In this document: piece by piece, positions 37,201 through 48,100 of the stretch | How the letters are laid out: each line of letters starts with the position of its first letter | How positions within the stretch are numbered: position 1 is the first letter of the stretch | Assembly: GCF_029960785.1 (NCBI RefSeq) | Contig: NZ_JASBQE010000059.1 | Coordinates: 1 to 64,000, forward strand | Direction: 5' to 3' | Length of the DNA: 64,000 nt | From: Polyangium sp. 15x6 | Lineage (GTDB): Bacteria; Myxococcota_A; Polyangia; Polyangiales; Polyangiaceae | Translations under genes and position numbers: made by a program | Notes under the pieces: model-generated | Databases searched by the model: none | The model's input: only the letters and a program-made list of their open reading frames with translations | What the model was told of the DNA's origin: nothing

Positions 37201-40200
37201 GAGCTCGGCGCACAGGACCCGGATCGGCGGCGCGCGGAACGGATGGACCGCCGCCCGCTCCTCGGCGAGGAGCGCGGAGAGCGCGGCGCCCGTCGCGCGC
37301 AGATCGACGGCGCGCACGGGAGGAACGAAGCCCCGCACGACCACCTGGAGCGCCTCGCCTGCGTTGTCGCGGACGAACTGCGTACGGAGCGCGGGGTGGC
37401 GCGCGGCGACCTCCCCGAGAGCGGCCTCGAGGCGGGTCCGATCGACAGGGCCCGCGAGCTCGAAGCAGATCTGCTCCATGTAGAGCTGCTCGCCGCGCTC
37501 GTCGCGCTCGTGGAAGAGCAGGCCCTCCTGCGTGCTCGTCAGGGGATACGCGTCCTCGACGCGATCGGCGCCGCCGAAGAGGGTGCTCGCGAGCTCGTCC
37601 GAGAGCCTGGACCGCCCCGATCGGGACAGCGGCAGGCAATGGGCCGCGAGGGTGCAGAGCTCCTCGAGGTACGAGGCCGCGAGGCGCTCGACGGTCGCGC
37701 GGGCGTGCCGCTCCTCGCTGTATTGCCACTCGACCCGCAGCTTGCCGCCCCGGATCACGCAGACGACGTCGAACAGGTGGGGGCTCTGCCCTTCCCCTGC
37801 GATCGCCGCCTCGCGGATCTCGTCGACGAGCGCGAACGTCGAAGGGCCGAACGTCGCGTCGGAGCGCCCGAGGTAGTTGAAGCTCACGGCCGGGCTGGCG
37901 GCGAGCTCGGCCGCGATGGCCGGGTCGTCGCGCAGGTGGCGGAGCAAGCCGTAGCCGATCCCTCCACGCGGGACGGCGCCGAGCCGGGCACGCGTCTGCT
38001 GGATGTCCTCGCCCGGATCGCCGCCCTCCGAGGCCACGAGGGCGACAGGCGCGATCGTGGTGAACCAGCCGATGGTGCGGGAGACGTCGAGGCCCTCGTC
38101 GAGATCCTCGCGGCCATGGCGCTCGAGCGACACGGACAGGGCGCGGCGGCCCGACCAGCGGCAGACCGCGCGGGCGAACGCGGCGAGGAGCAGATCGAGC
38201 GGGCGTGTGTCGTACGCGCCGTTCGCCCGCGCCGCGAGCACCTCGGTGGTGTCCGCGTCGAGCTCGACCGAGACCACCCGGCGGCCCGCGAGCGTGCCGA
38301 CGCCGCCCACGAAGTCGACGGGCAGATCGGGCTCGACGACCTGCTCGCGCCAGTATGCTCGTTCGGCAAGGAGGGCGTCCTGCCGGGCGAGCGCCGAGAG
38401 CGCCTCGCCCCACCGCTTCCACGAGGTGACCTCGGGCGGCAAACGGACGGGCGCGCCGCCCTCGAGCTGCTGGCAGGCGCGCTCGAGGTCCGAGAGCAGG
38501 ATCCCCCAGGAGACGACGTCGATCGCGAGGTGGTGAACGCTGAGCAGCAGCCGATCGGGCCGGCCGGATCCCAGGCACGCCCGCGCCGCCGCGAGCAACG
38601 GGCCGGCGCCGATGTCGAGCGTCGCGGCGAGCGCGCGGGCCTCGTCCCGCAGGGCACGATCCACGTCCGTCGCGGCGGAGAGATCGATGTCGCGCACGAC
38701 GGGCGGCTCGGTCGTCTCGACACACGCCTGCGTCCATGCGCCGTCGTCCGCTCGGCGGAAGCGCAGCCGCAGCGCGCCGTGGTGGGCGACGACGGCGGCG
38801 AGGGCACGCGTGAGCACGTCGGCGGAGAGGGGCCGGCCGAGCTCGAAGAGGAAGGTCTGCGTGAAGTGATGGACGTTCGACAGGCCGAGATCGAAGAACC
38901 AGCGCTGGATGGGCGTGAGGGGGACCGGGCCCGTGGCGCTTGCCTGCGTGGCCTCCGGGGCGACCTCGCTCCCGGCGAGTGCGGCGGCGAGCGCGCCGAT
39001 GGTCGGGTGCTTGAAGAGCAGCCGCGGGGTGAGCGGGACGCCGGCCTCGCGCGCGCGGCCGACGACGCGCAGGCTGATGATCGAGTCTCCGCCGAGCGCG
39101 AAAAAGTTGTCGTCGATGCCCACCGCGGGCACGCCGAGTAGCTCCGCCCAGAGCGCGCAGAGGGTCCGCTCGACGTCGGTCCGGGGAGCCGTGGGCTCGC
39201 GCGGGGCCAGACGCGCGACGGGCAAGGCCGCGCGATCGACCTTGCCGTTCGGCGTGAGCGGGAGTTCGTCGAGCACGACGAAACTCGCGGGCACCATGTA
39301 ATCGGGCAGGTGCTCGGCGAGGAAGGCGCGCAGCGCCTCGGGCTCGACCCGAGCGTCGGACGTATCGCAGGCGGCGTAGGCGCAGAGCCGCTTGTGGTCG
39401 TCCTCGACGACCACGGTCACGACCGCGTCGCGCACGGCGGGGTGGCGGCGCAGGGCCTCCTCGATCTCTCCGGGTTCGATGCGGAAGCCGCGGATCTTCA
39501 CCTGCCGGTCGACGCGCCCGACGAACACGAGGTCGCCGCTCGGGCCGCGCCGCACGACGTCGCCGGTGCGGTAGAGCCGCCCGCCCGGCGGGCCGAAGGG
39601 GTTCGGCAGGAAGCGCTCGGCCGTGAGCCCGGGCCGCGCGTGATACCCACGCGCGAGCCCGTCGCCGCCGATGTACAGCTCGCCCGCGACGCCCGTGGGA
39701 ACGGGACAGAGAAGGCGGTCGAGCACGTACACGGTGGTGTTGGCGAGGGGCCGCCCGATGGGGACCACGTCGGTGATGTCCTCGGCGCGCGTGACCTCGT
39801 GCGAGGAGGCGTAGATCGTGGACTCGGCGGGGCCGTACATGTGCACGAGGTGCCTGGGTTTGCCCACCTCGAGCAGGCGGCGTACGCGCGCCGGATCGGC
39901 CTTCTCCGCGCCGAAGAGGAGATACGACAGCCCGCCGAGCGCCTCGGGCGCGGCATCCACGGCGTAGTTGAACAGGGCCGTGGTGAGGAGCATCGCGGTG
40001 ATGCCATGTCGCGTGATCCCCGCGACGAGCTCGCGCGGAGACAGCACGGTGTCCTTTGGAAAAACCACCACGCGCGCCCCGTGCGAGAGCGCGCTCCAGA
40101 TCTCCCAGATGGCCGCGTCGAAGCAGACGTTGGAGATGTGGGCCACCCGATCCGTGGACGAGAGCGGGGCGTACCGAGCGTCCCAGAACGTACGCATGAG

Positions 40201-42102
40201 GGCGCGGTGCTCGAGCAGCACGCCCTTGGGTTTGCCCGTGGAGCCGGAGGTGTAGACGACGAGGGCCAGATCACGCCCGCTGCACGGGACGAAGAGCGGC
40301 TCATCCCCGCTGTCCGGCGCCGCCATCGAGGCCTCGAGGTCCAGGATCGGAACCTCGACACCACGGAGGCGCTCGCGGAGCGCCGCCACCGTGAGCAGGG
40401 CAGCGCTGCCGGTGTCGCGCACCATCAGCTCGATGCGCTCGTCCGGGTAGCCCGGATCGATCGGCACGTACGCCGCGCCGACCTTCACGATCCCGAGGAC
40501 GCCCGCGATGAACGCCGCCGAGCGCTCGCCGCACAGCGCGACGCGCGCCCCTCGCTCGACGCCCATGCGCACGAGAGCACGCGCGACGCGGTCGGCCCGC
40601 CGATCGAGCTCCGCGTAGGTGACGGTCACGTCGCCGTCGATCACCGCCACGGCGTCGGGGCGCTCGCGGGCCTGCGCCTCGAAGAGGCGGTGGATGCCGC
40701 GGTCTTCGGGCAACGGTGCCCCGGTGGTGTTCCAGGCCTCGAGGTCGCGTAGCTCGGCCGCGGAGAGATACCCGAGCTCGCCCAGGCGCGCCTCGGGGCG
40801 ACGCGTGATGTCTTCGAGGAGGTTTCCGAGGTGCGCGAGGAGGCGATCGACGAACGGCGCGTCGAACCGCTCGGTGTCGTAGCTCAGCCGCAGCGCGAGG
40901 CGTGAGCCCGGCATGATCACGAGCGTGAGGGGGTAGTTCGTCTGGTCGTGCCCCCAGAGGTCCTCGACGCGCACGCGGCCGAGATCGGCGAGCGCCCCGT
41001 CGGTGCGGTAATTCTCGAAGACGACCAGGCTATCGAAGAGCGCGCGCCCGCCGCCGACGTCGCTCCATTTCTGGATCTGGGCGAGGCTCGTGTGGTCGTA
41101 GCCCCAGTGCTCGAGCATCTGCGCCTGGATCGCGCCGAACAACGAGAGGGCGGACGCGCCCGGATCCAGCCGGACCCGGAGCGGCAACGTGTTGATGAAG
41201 AGGCCGAGCATCTCCTCGGCGCCAGGGAGATCGGTCGGTCGATTGGCGACCGTCACGCCGAAGACGACGTCGTCCCGGTGGGAGTAGCTCCCGACGAGCA
41301 GGGCCCACGCGCCCTGGATGAGGGTGCTCGGCGTGACCTTGCTCCGGCGGGCGAGCTCGGCGAGGGCCGCGGTCGTCTCCTCGGCGAGGTGGTGGATCCG
41401 GTCGCTGCGGCGCGTCCCGCCGAGCCCGGCCTGCGGTTCCGGCGCTCGGCCGCGCGGCGCGCCGCCGTCGATCTCGTTGGGGCTTTCGAAGCCGGCGAGG
41501 CGGCGGCGCCAGAAGTCCGCGACGTCGGTCGACCTCGAACGCAGGTGCGCGATGTAGTCGCGATAGGGACGGCTCTCGGGCCAGGCGGGCTCCCGGCCGT
41601 CGCAGAGCGCCTCGTAGGCGCCGAGCACCCGGCGGAGCAGCAGAAACCCCGACCAGCCGTCGAGCAGGAGGTGATGGAAGGAGACGACGAGCCGCGCGCG
41701 GTCGTCCGCGAGTTCGCAAAGGAGGAGCCGCAGGGGGGGCTCCTCCATGAGGGCGAAGGGGCTCGCCCGATCGGCCTCGAGCAGCGCCGCGATGCGCGCC
41801 TCCTGCTCCGCGGCGGAGAGACTCCGGAGGTCCTCGCGCACGAGCGCCGGGCTCGAGGTGCCGAGCACCACCTGGACAGGCTCGTCGAGCCCCTCCCACG
41901 CGAAGACGGTCCGGAGCACCGGATACTGCGCGGCCGCTTGTTGCCACGCCCGCTCCAGCATCGCGGGCTCTTGCGGGCCCCGCAGGGTGCACGCGAGCTG
42001 CACGAAATAGCCCTGCTTCCCGCCGTCGTAGACGTCGTGGAAGAGCATCCCCTGCTGCATGGGCGAGAGCGGGTAGATGTCGACGATGTCCGCGCCGTTC
42101 AT
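31207..42102 (-). CDS. NRPS-B: C-A-T-E-C-A-T-C-A-T, three elongation modules
   Basis: About 3631 residues. Rough domains: C 10-455, A 465-960, T 970-1040, E 1060-1490; C 1510-1950, A 1965-2460, T 2480-2550; C 2570-3000, A 3015-3510, T 3525-3600. The first two C domains begin 'YPLSPMQQGMLFH' and 'YPLTSTQEGLLFH', the DCL type that follows an epimerase; the third begins 'SFAQQRLWFL' (LCL). The T before E is GGDSI and the other two are GGHSL. The E domain has 'HHLAIDVVSW' and 'SFNYLGRSD'. The codes are DAWLLGMIYK, then DAWFLGGTFK twice. There is no TE; the chain passes to NRPS-C. Six bases separate the NRPS-A stop from ATG 42102; an in-frame TTG at 42108 directly abuts that stop. Confidence 0.93.
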   Translation of the reverse strand: MNGADIVDIYPLSPMQQGMLFHDVYDGGKQGYFVQLACTLRGPQEPAMLERAWQQAAAQYPVLRTVFAWEGLDEPVQVVLGTSSPALVREDLRSLSAAEQEARIAALLEADRASPFALMEEPPLRLLLCELADDRARLVVSFHHLLLDGWSGFLLLRRVLGAYEALCDGREPAWPESRPYRDYIAHLRSRSTDVADFWRRRLAGFESPNEIDGGAPRGRAPEPQAGLGGTRRSDRIHHLAEETTAALAELARRSKVTPSTLIQGAWALLVGSYSHRDDVVFGVTVANRPTDLPGAEEMLGLFINTLPLRVRLDPGASALSLFGAIQAQMLEHWGYDHTSLAQIQKWSDVGGGRALFDSLVVFENYRTDGALADLGRVRVEDLWGHDQTNYPLTLVIMPGSRLALRLSYDTERFDAPFVDRLLAHLGNLLEDITRRPEARLGELGYLSAAELRDLEAWNTTGAPLPEDRGIHRLFEAQARERPDAVAVIDGDVTVTYAELDRRADRVARALVRMGVERGARVALCGERSAAFIAGVLGIVKVGAAYVPIDPGYPDERIELMVRDTGSAALLTVAALRERLRGVEVPILDLEASMAAPDSGDEPLFVPCSGRDLALVVYTSGSTGKPKGVLLEHRALMRTFWDARYAPLSSTDRVAHISNVCFDAAIWEIWSALSHGARVVVFPKDTVLSPRELVAGITRHGITAMLLTTALFNYAVDAAPEALGGLSYLLFGAEKADPARVRRLLEVGKPRHLVHMYGPAESTIYASSHEVTRAEDITDVVPIGRPLANTTVYVLDRLLCPVPTGVAGELYIGGDGLARGYHARPGLTAERFLPNPFGPPGGRLYRTGDVVRRGPSGDLVFVGRVDRQVKIRGFRIEPGEIEEALRRHPAVRDAVVTVVVEDDHKRLCAYAACDTSDARVEPEALRAFLAEHLPDYMVPASFVVLDELPLTPNGKVDRAALPVARLAPREPTAPRTDVERTLCALWAELLGVPAVGIDDNFFALGGDSIISLRVVGRAREAGVPLTPRLLFKHPTIGALAAALAGSEVAPEATQASATGPVPLTPIQRWFFDLGLSNVHHFTQTFLFELGRPLSADVLTRALAAVVAHHGALRLRFRRADDGAWTQACVETTEPPVVRDIDLSAATDVDRALRDEARALAATLDIGAGPLLAAARACLGSGRPDRLLLSVHHLAIDVVSWGILLSDLERACQQLEGGAPVRLPPEVTSWKRWGEALSALARQDALLAERAYWREQVVEPDLPVDFVGGVGTLAGRRVVSVELDADTTEVLAARANGAYDTRPLDLLLAAFARAVCRWSGRRALSVSLERHGREDLDEGLDVSRTIGWFTTIAPVALVASEGGDPGEDIQQTRARLGAVPRGGIGYGLLRHLRDDPAIAAELAASPAVSFNYLGRSDATFGPSTFALVDEIREAAIAGEGQSPHLFDVVCVIRGGKLRVEWQYSEERHARATVERLAASYLEELCTLAAHCLPLSRSGRSRLSDELASTLFGGADRVEDAYPLTSTQEGLLFHERDERGEQLYMEQICFELAGPVDRTRLEAALGEVAARHPALRTQFVRDNAGEALQVVVRGFVPPVRAVDLRATGAALSALLAEERAAVHPFRAPPIRVLCAELEDARFALAFTFHHVLLDGWSVSLVVNQLFDVYRSLGAGASPPRPEVRPYRDFIDWLQKRPAFSELYWREALDGFDAGARLPAASTAAPGGGIREAEATLDARATATIKALAQREHVTTNTIAEAALALVLGRYLGTNDVIFGVTVAGRPYELAGVEAMVGLFINTLPLRLSWRADAPVSALLAATHEAAQRLGQHEHDALAHVQRSCGAGGGLFEVLFVFENYPLDRSFLDETTGLRVVDVSSRERTNYPLTIAVLPGEELSLRAIYDVGRLGEGFGEAILGHLARALAALAASPGSRVCDLALVSEEERRRVLVEWNQTDAEYPRDAALGAVFSAEARKHPHATAITHGDRTLSYGELEVRANRLAHRLLSLGVGREARVGVWLERSTDFVVSVLGILKAGAAYVPLDPAYPDERLRYMLEDAGCRHLLGRRAELGRLGGTGLALLCVEDELDRVARLDPENHDEDPGVAWGGDALAYVMYTSGSTGRPKGVMIPHRGVMRIAVNSGFAPLGRDDVMAHLSNVSFDAATWEIWGALLNGARLAVLDQDEVLGDLGATLRARGVTAMFVTAALFNRCVDEAPATFASVEHTLVGGEALDVTRVRRALTEGGQRRVINGYGPTECVTFSATHEARALAEGATSVPIGRGVGNLRLYVLDRDLNPVPVGVPGELYVAGDGLSRGYANSPAMTASKLVPDPFSRHAGSRMYRTGDIVRWNGEGALEFVGRADGQVKIRGFRIERGEIEAVLREHDGVTDAVVLVKGEGADKRLVAYVAAPGGVDERALRERSRARLPEYMQPSAVVVLERLPLSPGGKVDRSALAEPTREGASTKAAGPVSPVEEALLGIWSDVLGRGDVGIHDDFFELGGHSLLAARVVSRVRAVFQVDLPLRDLFVGRTIAAVARQVESARGRMRLGDAGPIPCASREGDLPLSFAQQRLWFLSRMAETASRAYHVVAAYRLEGPLHEEALRRSLTEILARHEALRTTFPSVGGRPFQVIGPPEPIDLSVHDLLDVEGPEREDALAALLAEEARRPFDLSRGPLFRGALVRLGAEEHALVLSMHHIVADGWSIGVLFHEMEVLYEAFARGAPSPLPPLRIQVADFAAFQRTQLDGATLEKLLAYWKQQLGPTPPVLELPADHPRGRSYSYAGGHLAFRIPQPLGEQLRALARARGATDFMLLLAAFYTLLYRHTGQEDIAVGAPAAGRSHVDIEPLIGFFVNTIVLRTSLAKNLSFLDVLERVRETTLAAYDHQDLPFERLVEELAPARDLGRTPLYQAMFTLQRPSPLGLAGLSARPLDVQHDTAKVDLTLELTQDPEGLLGRIEYNADLFERSSAARMAERYVRLLEAIARSPSTQIGDIELMSAEERRRVLFEWNETDADYPRDTAVGAVFSAEARKHQDAIAILEGEQTLTYGELERRTNRLAHRLLALGVAQEERVGVCLERSTAFVVTVLAILKAGAAYVPLDPTYPDERLHYMLQDAGCRRLLCSNDALQRFEGTSCAPLSADDELARIVHMDPGAHDQDPGVASGGEALAYVMYTSGSTGRPKGVMVPHRGVLRIAVNSGFAPLGPDDVMAHISNVSFDAATWELWGALLSGARLAVLHRDDVLGELGAALRARRVTAMFVTAALFNRCVDEAPDTFASVEHLLVGGEALDATRVRRAFVEGGQGRVINGYGPTECVTFSATHEVRALAADAAAVPIGRGVGNLRLYVLDAHGDPVPPGVAGELFVAGDAIARGYHGNSRLTAARFVPDPFSAAPGGRMYRTGDLVRWNVEGSLDFLGRADDQVKIRGFRIEPGEIEAVLRELSGVAGAIVVVKGQGADKRLVAYVEAKDPLEERALRDHLRARLPEYMQPAAVVLLDRLPLSPGGKVDRAALPDPTSAAVPTEAVAPRSPKEEALARIWAEVLERGSIGVHDNFFELGGHSLLATQAISRIRKAFGRNVPLRSLFEAPTVAEYARKFLEGDGAPPDGEKDKTQATGIKRLVRPPRRSKP

Positions 42103-42108
42103 ACGCAA

Positions 42109-45100
42109 TCAGGCTCCCGGCTTCTTGATCCTGGAAACGATGCGATCGAGCTGCGCCTGGCTGAGCGCGGCGAGGGGAAAGTCTGCAGGGCGCTTGCGGC
42201 GCTGCGTGGAGGACGAGGCCGCTGCGACGAGCTCGCGGACCACGGCGAGGTGGTCTTCGGCCAGGGTCCGGACCGTGCGCTCGTCGTGCACACGCGCGCT
42301 GTACGTCCACCGCGCGCGGAGGCGGCCGGCGGTGACGAACGTGTCGAGCTCGAGGAGGTGCCTGCGCGGTCCGCCCGAACGGCGCAGCGCGACCGCCTCG
42401 ATTGGATCGGCAAACGTGAGCAGAGACACGCCAGCAGGCGCATCGAAGCGGCCCACGAAGTTGAAGCTCACCTCCGGCTCGCCGCGCTCCGCGATGGCCG
42501 CGCCGAGCTCCGGATCTCGCGCGAGGTATCGGAGCGCGCCGTAGCCGATCCCTCCATCCGGCACGCGGGCCGCCTCGGCTTCGACCCGCGCGAGCACCTC
42601 CAGCAGATCCTTCGTCCCCGACACGTCGAGCCGCCGGGGGTACATCGCGGTGAACCATCCGAGGGTACGCGAGAGATCGAGGTCCGGATCGATGTCGGCC
42701 CGGCCGTGCCCCTCGACGGAGACGGAGTGCGCTCGAGCGGACGTCCAGCGCGAGAGCGCGACGCCGAGCGCGGCGAGCAAGAGCTCCGCGGGGCGCGTCC
42801 CGTTCGTCGCTGGTAGCCCTGTCGTGAGCACGTTCGTCGTGGATTCGTCGAGCGTGACGGAGAGAACCCGCGCGTCCTCGGCGAGGTTGTCGCCCTCGTG
42901 ATCCCGCGGCAACCGCGCGGGGGCGAGCTGCGCGATCCAGTGGGCGCGTTGGCTGCGCGTGGCCTCGCTCTCCGCGTAGGTCACCAGGCGCTCTCCCCAC
43001 GCGGCGACGGAGACGGGGGGGGCGTAGAGCTCGACGGCGGCGCCGCGGAGCGCTTGCTCGCATCCGAACTGCAGGTCCTCGAGCAACGTGCGCAGCGAGA
43101 CGACGTCCGCGACGAGGTGATGGACGACGAGCAAAACATGGGGGCGCGCCGCCTCCCCGTGCTCCCAGAGTACGGCCCGCAAGAGGGGACCACGCGCGAG
43201 GTGCAGCCGCGGCTCGAGCCGGTCGCGCGCGGCGGCGACGGCCGCCACGGCCTCGGCATCGGAGCCCGCGGGCAGGTGGACGACGTCGAGGAGGTTCTCA
43301 CCCGAGCGCGGCGGGGAGATCCGCTGCTCCACGCCCGCGGGAAGCACCAGGAAGCGCGCACGCAGGGCTTCGTGCGTCCGCACCAGGGCCTCGAGCACCG
43401 CGCGCAGGACGGGCGCGCGCACGGCAGGATCGAGCCGGAGGAGGAGCTCGTACTGAAAGTGAGCCGGCGCCGCCGGCGGTCGCTCGAAGAACCATCGCTG
43501 GATCGGCAGCAGCGGCGCAGCGACGGCCTGCGTCGACGCCTGCGCGCGCGGGGCGGAGCGCTTGCTGCGCGCCACCTTGGCGAGCTTCTCGACGGTGTGG
43601 TGCTCGAAGATCTGGCTGTTCGTGATGACGAGCCCGGCGCGTCCGGCACGGGCGATGATCTGGAAGGACAGGATGGAGTCGCCGCCGAGGTCGAAGAAAT
43701 CGTCGCGGAGACCCACCCGCGGCACCTGGAGGACTTCGGCCCAGATGCGCGCGAGGATGCGCTCCTCCTCGGTGCGGGGCGCGTCATCCGCGGGGGGAGC
43801 CGAGCGCTCGGGCGCGGGCAACGCGCTTCTGTCGAGCGCTCCTGCGGCCGTCAGGGGCAGGGCGTCGAGGGCGACGACGGCCTCGGGCACGCGGTGCTCG
43901 GGCAGCGCGCCGCGTACGGAGGCGAGCAGCGCGGGCTCGTCGATCGCCCGGCCCGGCTGCGGCACGACCCAGGCGAGCAAGCGTGGACGCTGGGCCTTTC
44001 CTGCGACGTCTCCGCTCTCGCGCGCGGCCACGACCGCCGCGACGCCCTCCGACGCATCGAGGAGCAGCGACTCGATTTCCATGGCGTCGAGCCATTCGCC
44101 TCGGATGCGACCTCCCCGATCGACGCGGCCGAGCAGCCGCAGTGTCCCCTGCCCCGTTGCAGTGGCACGGAGCCTCGTGCCTACCCGCGGCAGGTTCCCG
44201 ACGCGGATCGCGAGCTCCCCGGGCACCCCCGGGGGGACCTCGTGGCCGGCGCGGTCCACGATCGCCGCGCGCCGTCCGCCGACGGCATGGCACGCGGGCG
44301 CTCGCGCTCCGCTCGACCAGACGAGCGCGACCCCGGCGAACGCGGTCTCGGGGGGGCCGACGAGGGATACGAGCTCCCAGGCGAGCCCGGGCGGCGGTCG
44401 GAGCGTGAGGGGCTCGACGTACGTGAAGACGCGTCGGAGCGCGCACGGAGGGAGCGAGGGCGAAAGGAGACCAAGCGCGTGCGCGGCAGGGGCATGGAGG
44501 GCGGTGACGCCTTCAGCGACGATCCAGTCGCGCAGCCGAGCGCCCCCCTGGCGCGCGCCTTCCGGCGCGAAGTGGAGGCACGTCCCCGCGGCGAGGCTCC
44601 ACGCGACCGCGTGCAGGAGGGTGCGTTCGTCCAGCACGAGCCCGACGTGCTCACCTTCGGCGGGCGCGAGGCGCTCGTCACGCGCGAGGCCCGCGAGCGC
44701 GGCATGGGGCACGGCAACCATGCACCCGGGGGAGACCTCGTGAAAGAACGCGGGATCGCCGGGGCGCACCTCGTCGGCGAGCGGCGCGTCAGGCTCGCGC
44801 AGGGCCAGAGCCTCGGCGTCGGCGACCCGGAGGACGGGAAAACCCTCCACGCGGCGCGCTGGGCCGGGCTCCAGGATGACGATCGCGCCTGACTGGCCGA
44901 GGAGCCTGCCGAGGCGCGCGCCGTCCGTGCTCGCCTCGATGGGCAGGGTGGCCGCGCCGGTCGCCAGGATGGCAAGGAGAGCGACGACCGTTTCCATCGT
45001 CCCCTCGAGCCACAGCGCGACCACGGCGCCGGGACGCGCGCCGGCACTGCGGAGATGGCGGGCCAGGCGGCGGGCACGCTGGTCGAGCTCCGCGCGGCTC

Positions 45101-48100
45101 ATCCGCCGGGTATCCTCGACGAGCGCGATCGCGTCGGGGGCGCGGTGGGCGATGGCGGTGAGCGCGGCGTGGAGGGATGGCGCAGCGGGCGCCTGGTCTT
45201 CCTGCGTGGCGGGCGCCTCCGGGGCGGGGGCGCCCCAGGGGAGGACATCCACAGGAGAGGCTGCGTGCTCGGGCATCCGCGCGAGGAGCTGCTCGAAGTG
45301 GGCGAGCAGGGCCTCGACCGCGGGCGGCGGCAGGCGTCGGGCATCGAACAGCGCGCGCAGCACGATGGCGCCGTCCGGGAGCACGATCATGTTGAGCGGG
45401 TAGTTGGTGCGCTCGAGGGTCCGGACGTTCGAGATGTCGAGCTCTGGATGCGACAGGCGCTCCGGGAGGTGATCGAAGACGAGGATGTGTTCGAACAGCG
45501 AGCGCGCGGAGGCCACGCCGCAAAGAGCGCCGATACGGGCGAGCGAGCTTGCCTCGTGATCCCGAAGCGAGAGGATCTGGCCGTGGAGCCGCGAGAGAAA
45601 CGCGGAGAGGGGCTCGTCGCCGCGCAACATGACCCGCAGGGGCAACGTGTTGAGGAGGTTGCCTACCAGGTTGTCGACGCCGGTCACGGGGGCGGATCGG
45701 CCCGAGACGGTCAGGCCGAAAACGACGTCGGTCTCGTGGGCGTAGCAGCTGAGCAGGATCGCCCAGGCGGCGGTGAGCACCGTGTTCAGGGGGACGCGCT
45801 CCCGCCGGGCGAAGGCACGGATCTCGGCCTCGACGGCGGCCGGCACGACGCGCGTGCGCACCTCGTCACGGCGCGGAGCGGCGGAGGCGGGCTGCTCGAT
45901 GCCGAGGGTCGTCGGGCCGGCGAGACCGAAGAGCGCCTCGCGCCAGTAGGCTTCCGAGGTGCCCGCGGACCTCTGCCACGCCACGAAGGCACGGAACGAC
46001 GGAGGCGGGGCGAGGGTGAGCCTGACCTTGCGCCGCCGGGCGTCGTAGTGACGGAGGAGCTCCTCGAACAGGAGGGGGCTACTGTATTCGTCGAGGATCA
46101 GGTGGTGGAAGCTCCAGAAGAGCGTGTGAGCTCGCTCTGCCCAGCGGATGAGCGCCACACGAAAGAGCGGCGCCTCGCGTGGATCGAAGCCCTGCCGGCG
46201 GTCTTCGTCGCAGAGCTCCGACAGCCTGCGCGGGCGTTCGGCCGGATCGATGTGGCGCTCGTCGAGCAGGCGGAACGGCACGGCGGCGGAGGCGTGCTCG
46301 ACCTGCACGGGCTCGCCCAGGTTCTCCCAGGCGAACGCGGTGCGGAGCGGGGCGTGGCGCGACGCGAGGTCGCCGCACGCCTGGGCGAACGCCTCGGCGT
46401 CGAGATCGCCGGCGATGTCGCCGAGCCATTGCACCACGTATTCGCCGGACCCCGGGTGCATGAGGGTATGGTGCAAGATGCCGAGCTGCATCGGCGTGAG
46501 GGGGTAGACGTCCCCGCGCGAGGCCGTCGTCCTGGCGTCCGCCCGCTGCGCGACGCGCACCATTTCCCGTGTGTTCTCCAGGAACGACTGGACGAGCGCC
46601 TCGACGGTCTCGCGCCGGTGTAGCTCCGTGCCGTAGCGGAGGTAGCCCTGGAGCTTGCCGTTGAAGACACGAGCCTCCACCTCGAAGTGGTAGAGGCGCG
46701 CATCGACTGGGGCGCGCGCCTCTCCCGCGGGCTCGGCCGTGAGACGCAGGAGCGAGGAGTCCTTGAGGACGTGATCCCACTGGCCGAGGTAATTGAAACT
46801 GACCTCGGCTCGGGGAATCGCGGCGAGCGACCGAGCGGCGGCCTCGTCCCCGCTCAGGTAGCGCAGGAGGCCGAAGCCGATGCCGTGGCGGGGGATGCGC
46901 GAGAGCGCCTCGTGCACGGCCCCGACGGCACTGCCGCAATCCGAGGCCGGGAGCCCGACGCACACCGGGAAGACCGTCGTGAACCAACCGACGGTGCGTG
47001 AGAGATCGACGTCGGGGAAGAGATCCTCGCGTCCGTGGCCCTCGACGTTGACGAGCAACGTCGTCTGGCCGCTCCACGCGCGAAGCGCGAGGAAAAGCGC
47101 CGCGAGGAGCAGCTCGTTGATCTTGGCTCCGTGAAAGGCCGCGGCCTCCCTCAGCAACCCGCCCGTGATCTCTTCGTCGAGCTCGAAGGTGATGGCCTCG
47201 GACGCCTCGACCGTGTTCCTGCTCCCAGGACCATCCACGGGCAGGGGCGCGATCGCGTCCCAGGGGTGCTGCTGCCAGAACGACAGCTCCCGCAAGAGCT
47301 CGGGGGACCGTGCGTGCTGCTCGAGCCGCCTTGCCCACGCCTGGAACGACGTCGTCCGCGGCGGTAGCCTCACGGGCTCTCCGCTTCGAAGCTGCCTGTA
47401 GGCGCGTTCGAGGTCCGTCAGGATCACGTTCCAGGACACTCCATCGACCACCACGTGATGGACGGCGATGAAGAGCATCTGCCGGCCGGTGCCCAGGTCG
47501 AAGAGCGCGGCGCGGATGCGCGGGCCCCGGTCGAGCGCGAAACTCGCCTGGAGGGCGTCGATGGCCCGCGCGCGTGCCTTCCGCTGCGCGTCCTCGGGGA
47601 GGGACGAGAGATCGATGCGCTCGACCCGCGGCGCCTCCTGCGAGGGATCGTGGCTCTGAACGACCTCGCTCCCCTGCCCTTCATAACGCATGCGCAGGGC
47701 GTCGTGGTGCGCGGCCACGTGCGCGAATGCATGCTCGAGTTGCTCGCGGTCGAGCGGCTCGAGCGGCTCGAGCACATACGCCTGGTTCCAGTGATGAGGG
47801 GCGGACAGGCCGAGCCCGAAGAAGAGACGCTGGACGGGCGTGAGGGGGACAGGGCCGGCCTGGGGAGCCTCCTCGGCGGGGCTCTTCGCGCGGCGAACGA
47901 CGGGCGAAAGCGCAGCGATGGTCCCGTGGCGCATGAGCTCCACCGGGCTGAAGATCAATCCCTCCTGCGCCGCCTTGCCGGCGATGTGGATGCTCAGGAT
48001 GGAGTCGCCGCCAATCTCGTAGAAATTATCGTGCACGCCGACGTGCTTCAGCCCGAGCGTCTCGGCCCAGATTCGCGCGAGGAGCGGCTCGATCGGCTCG

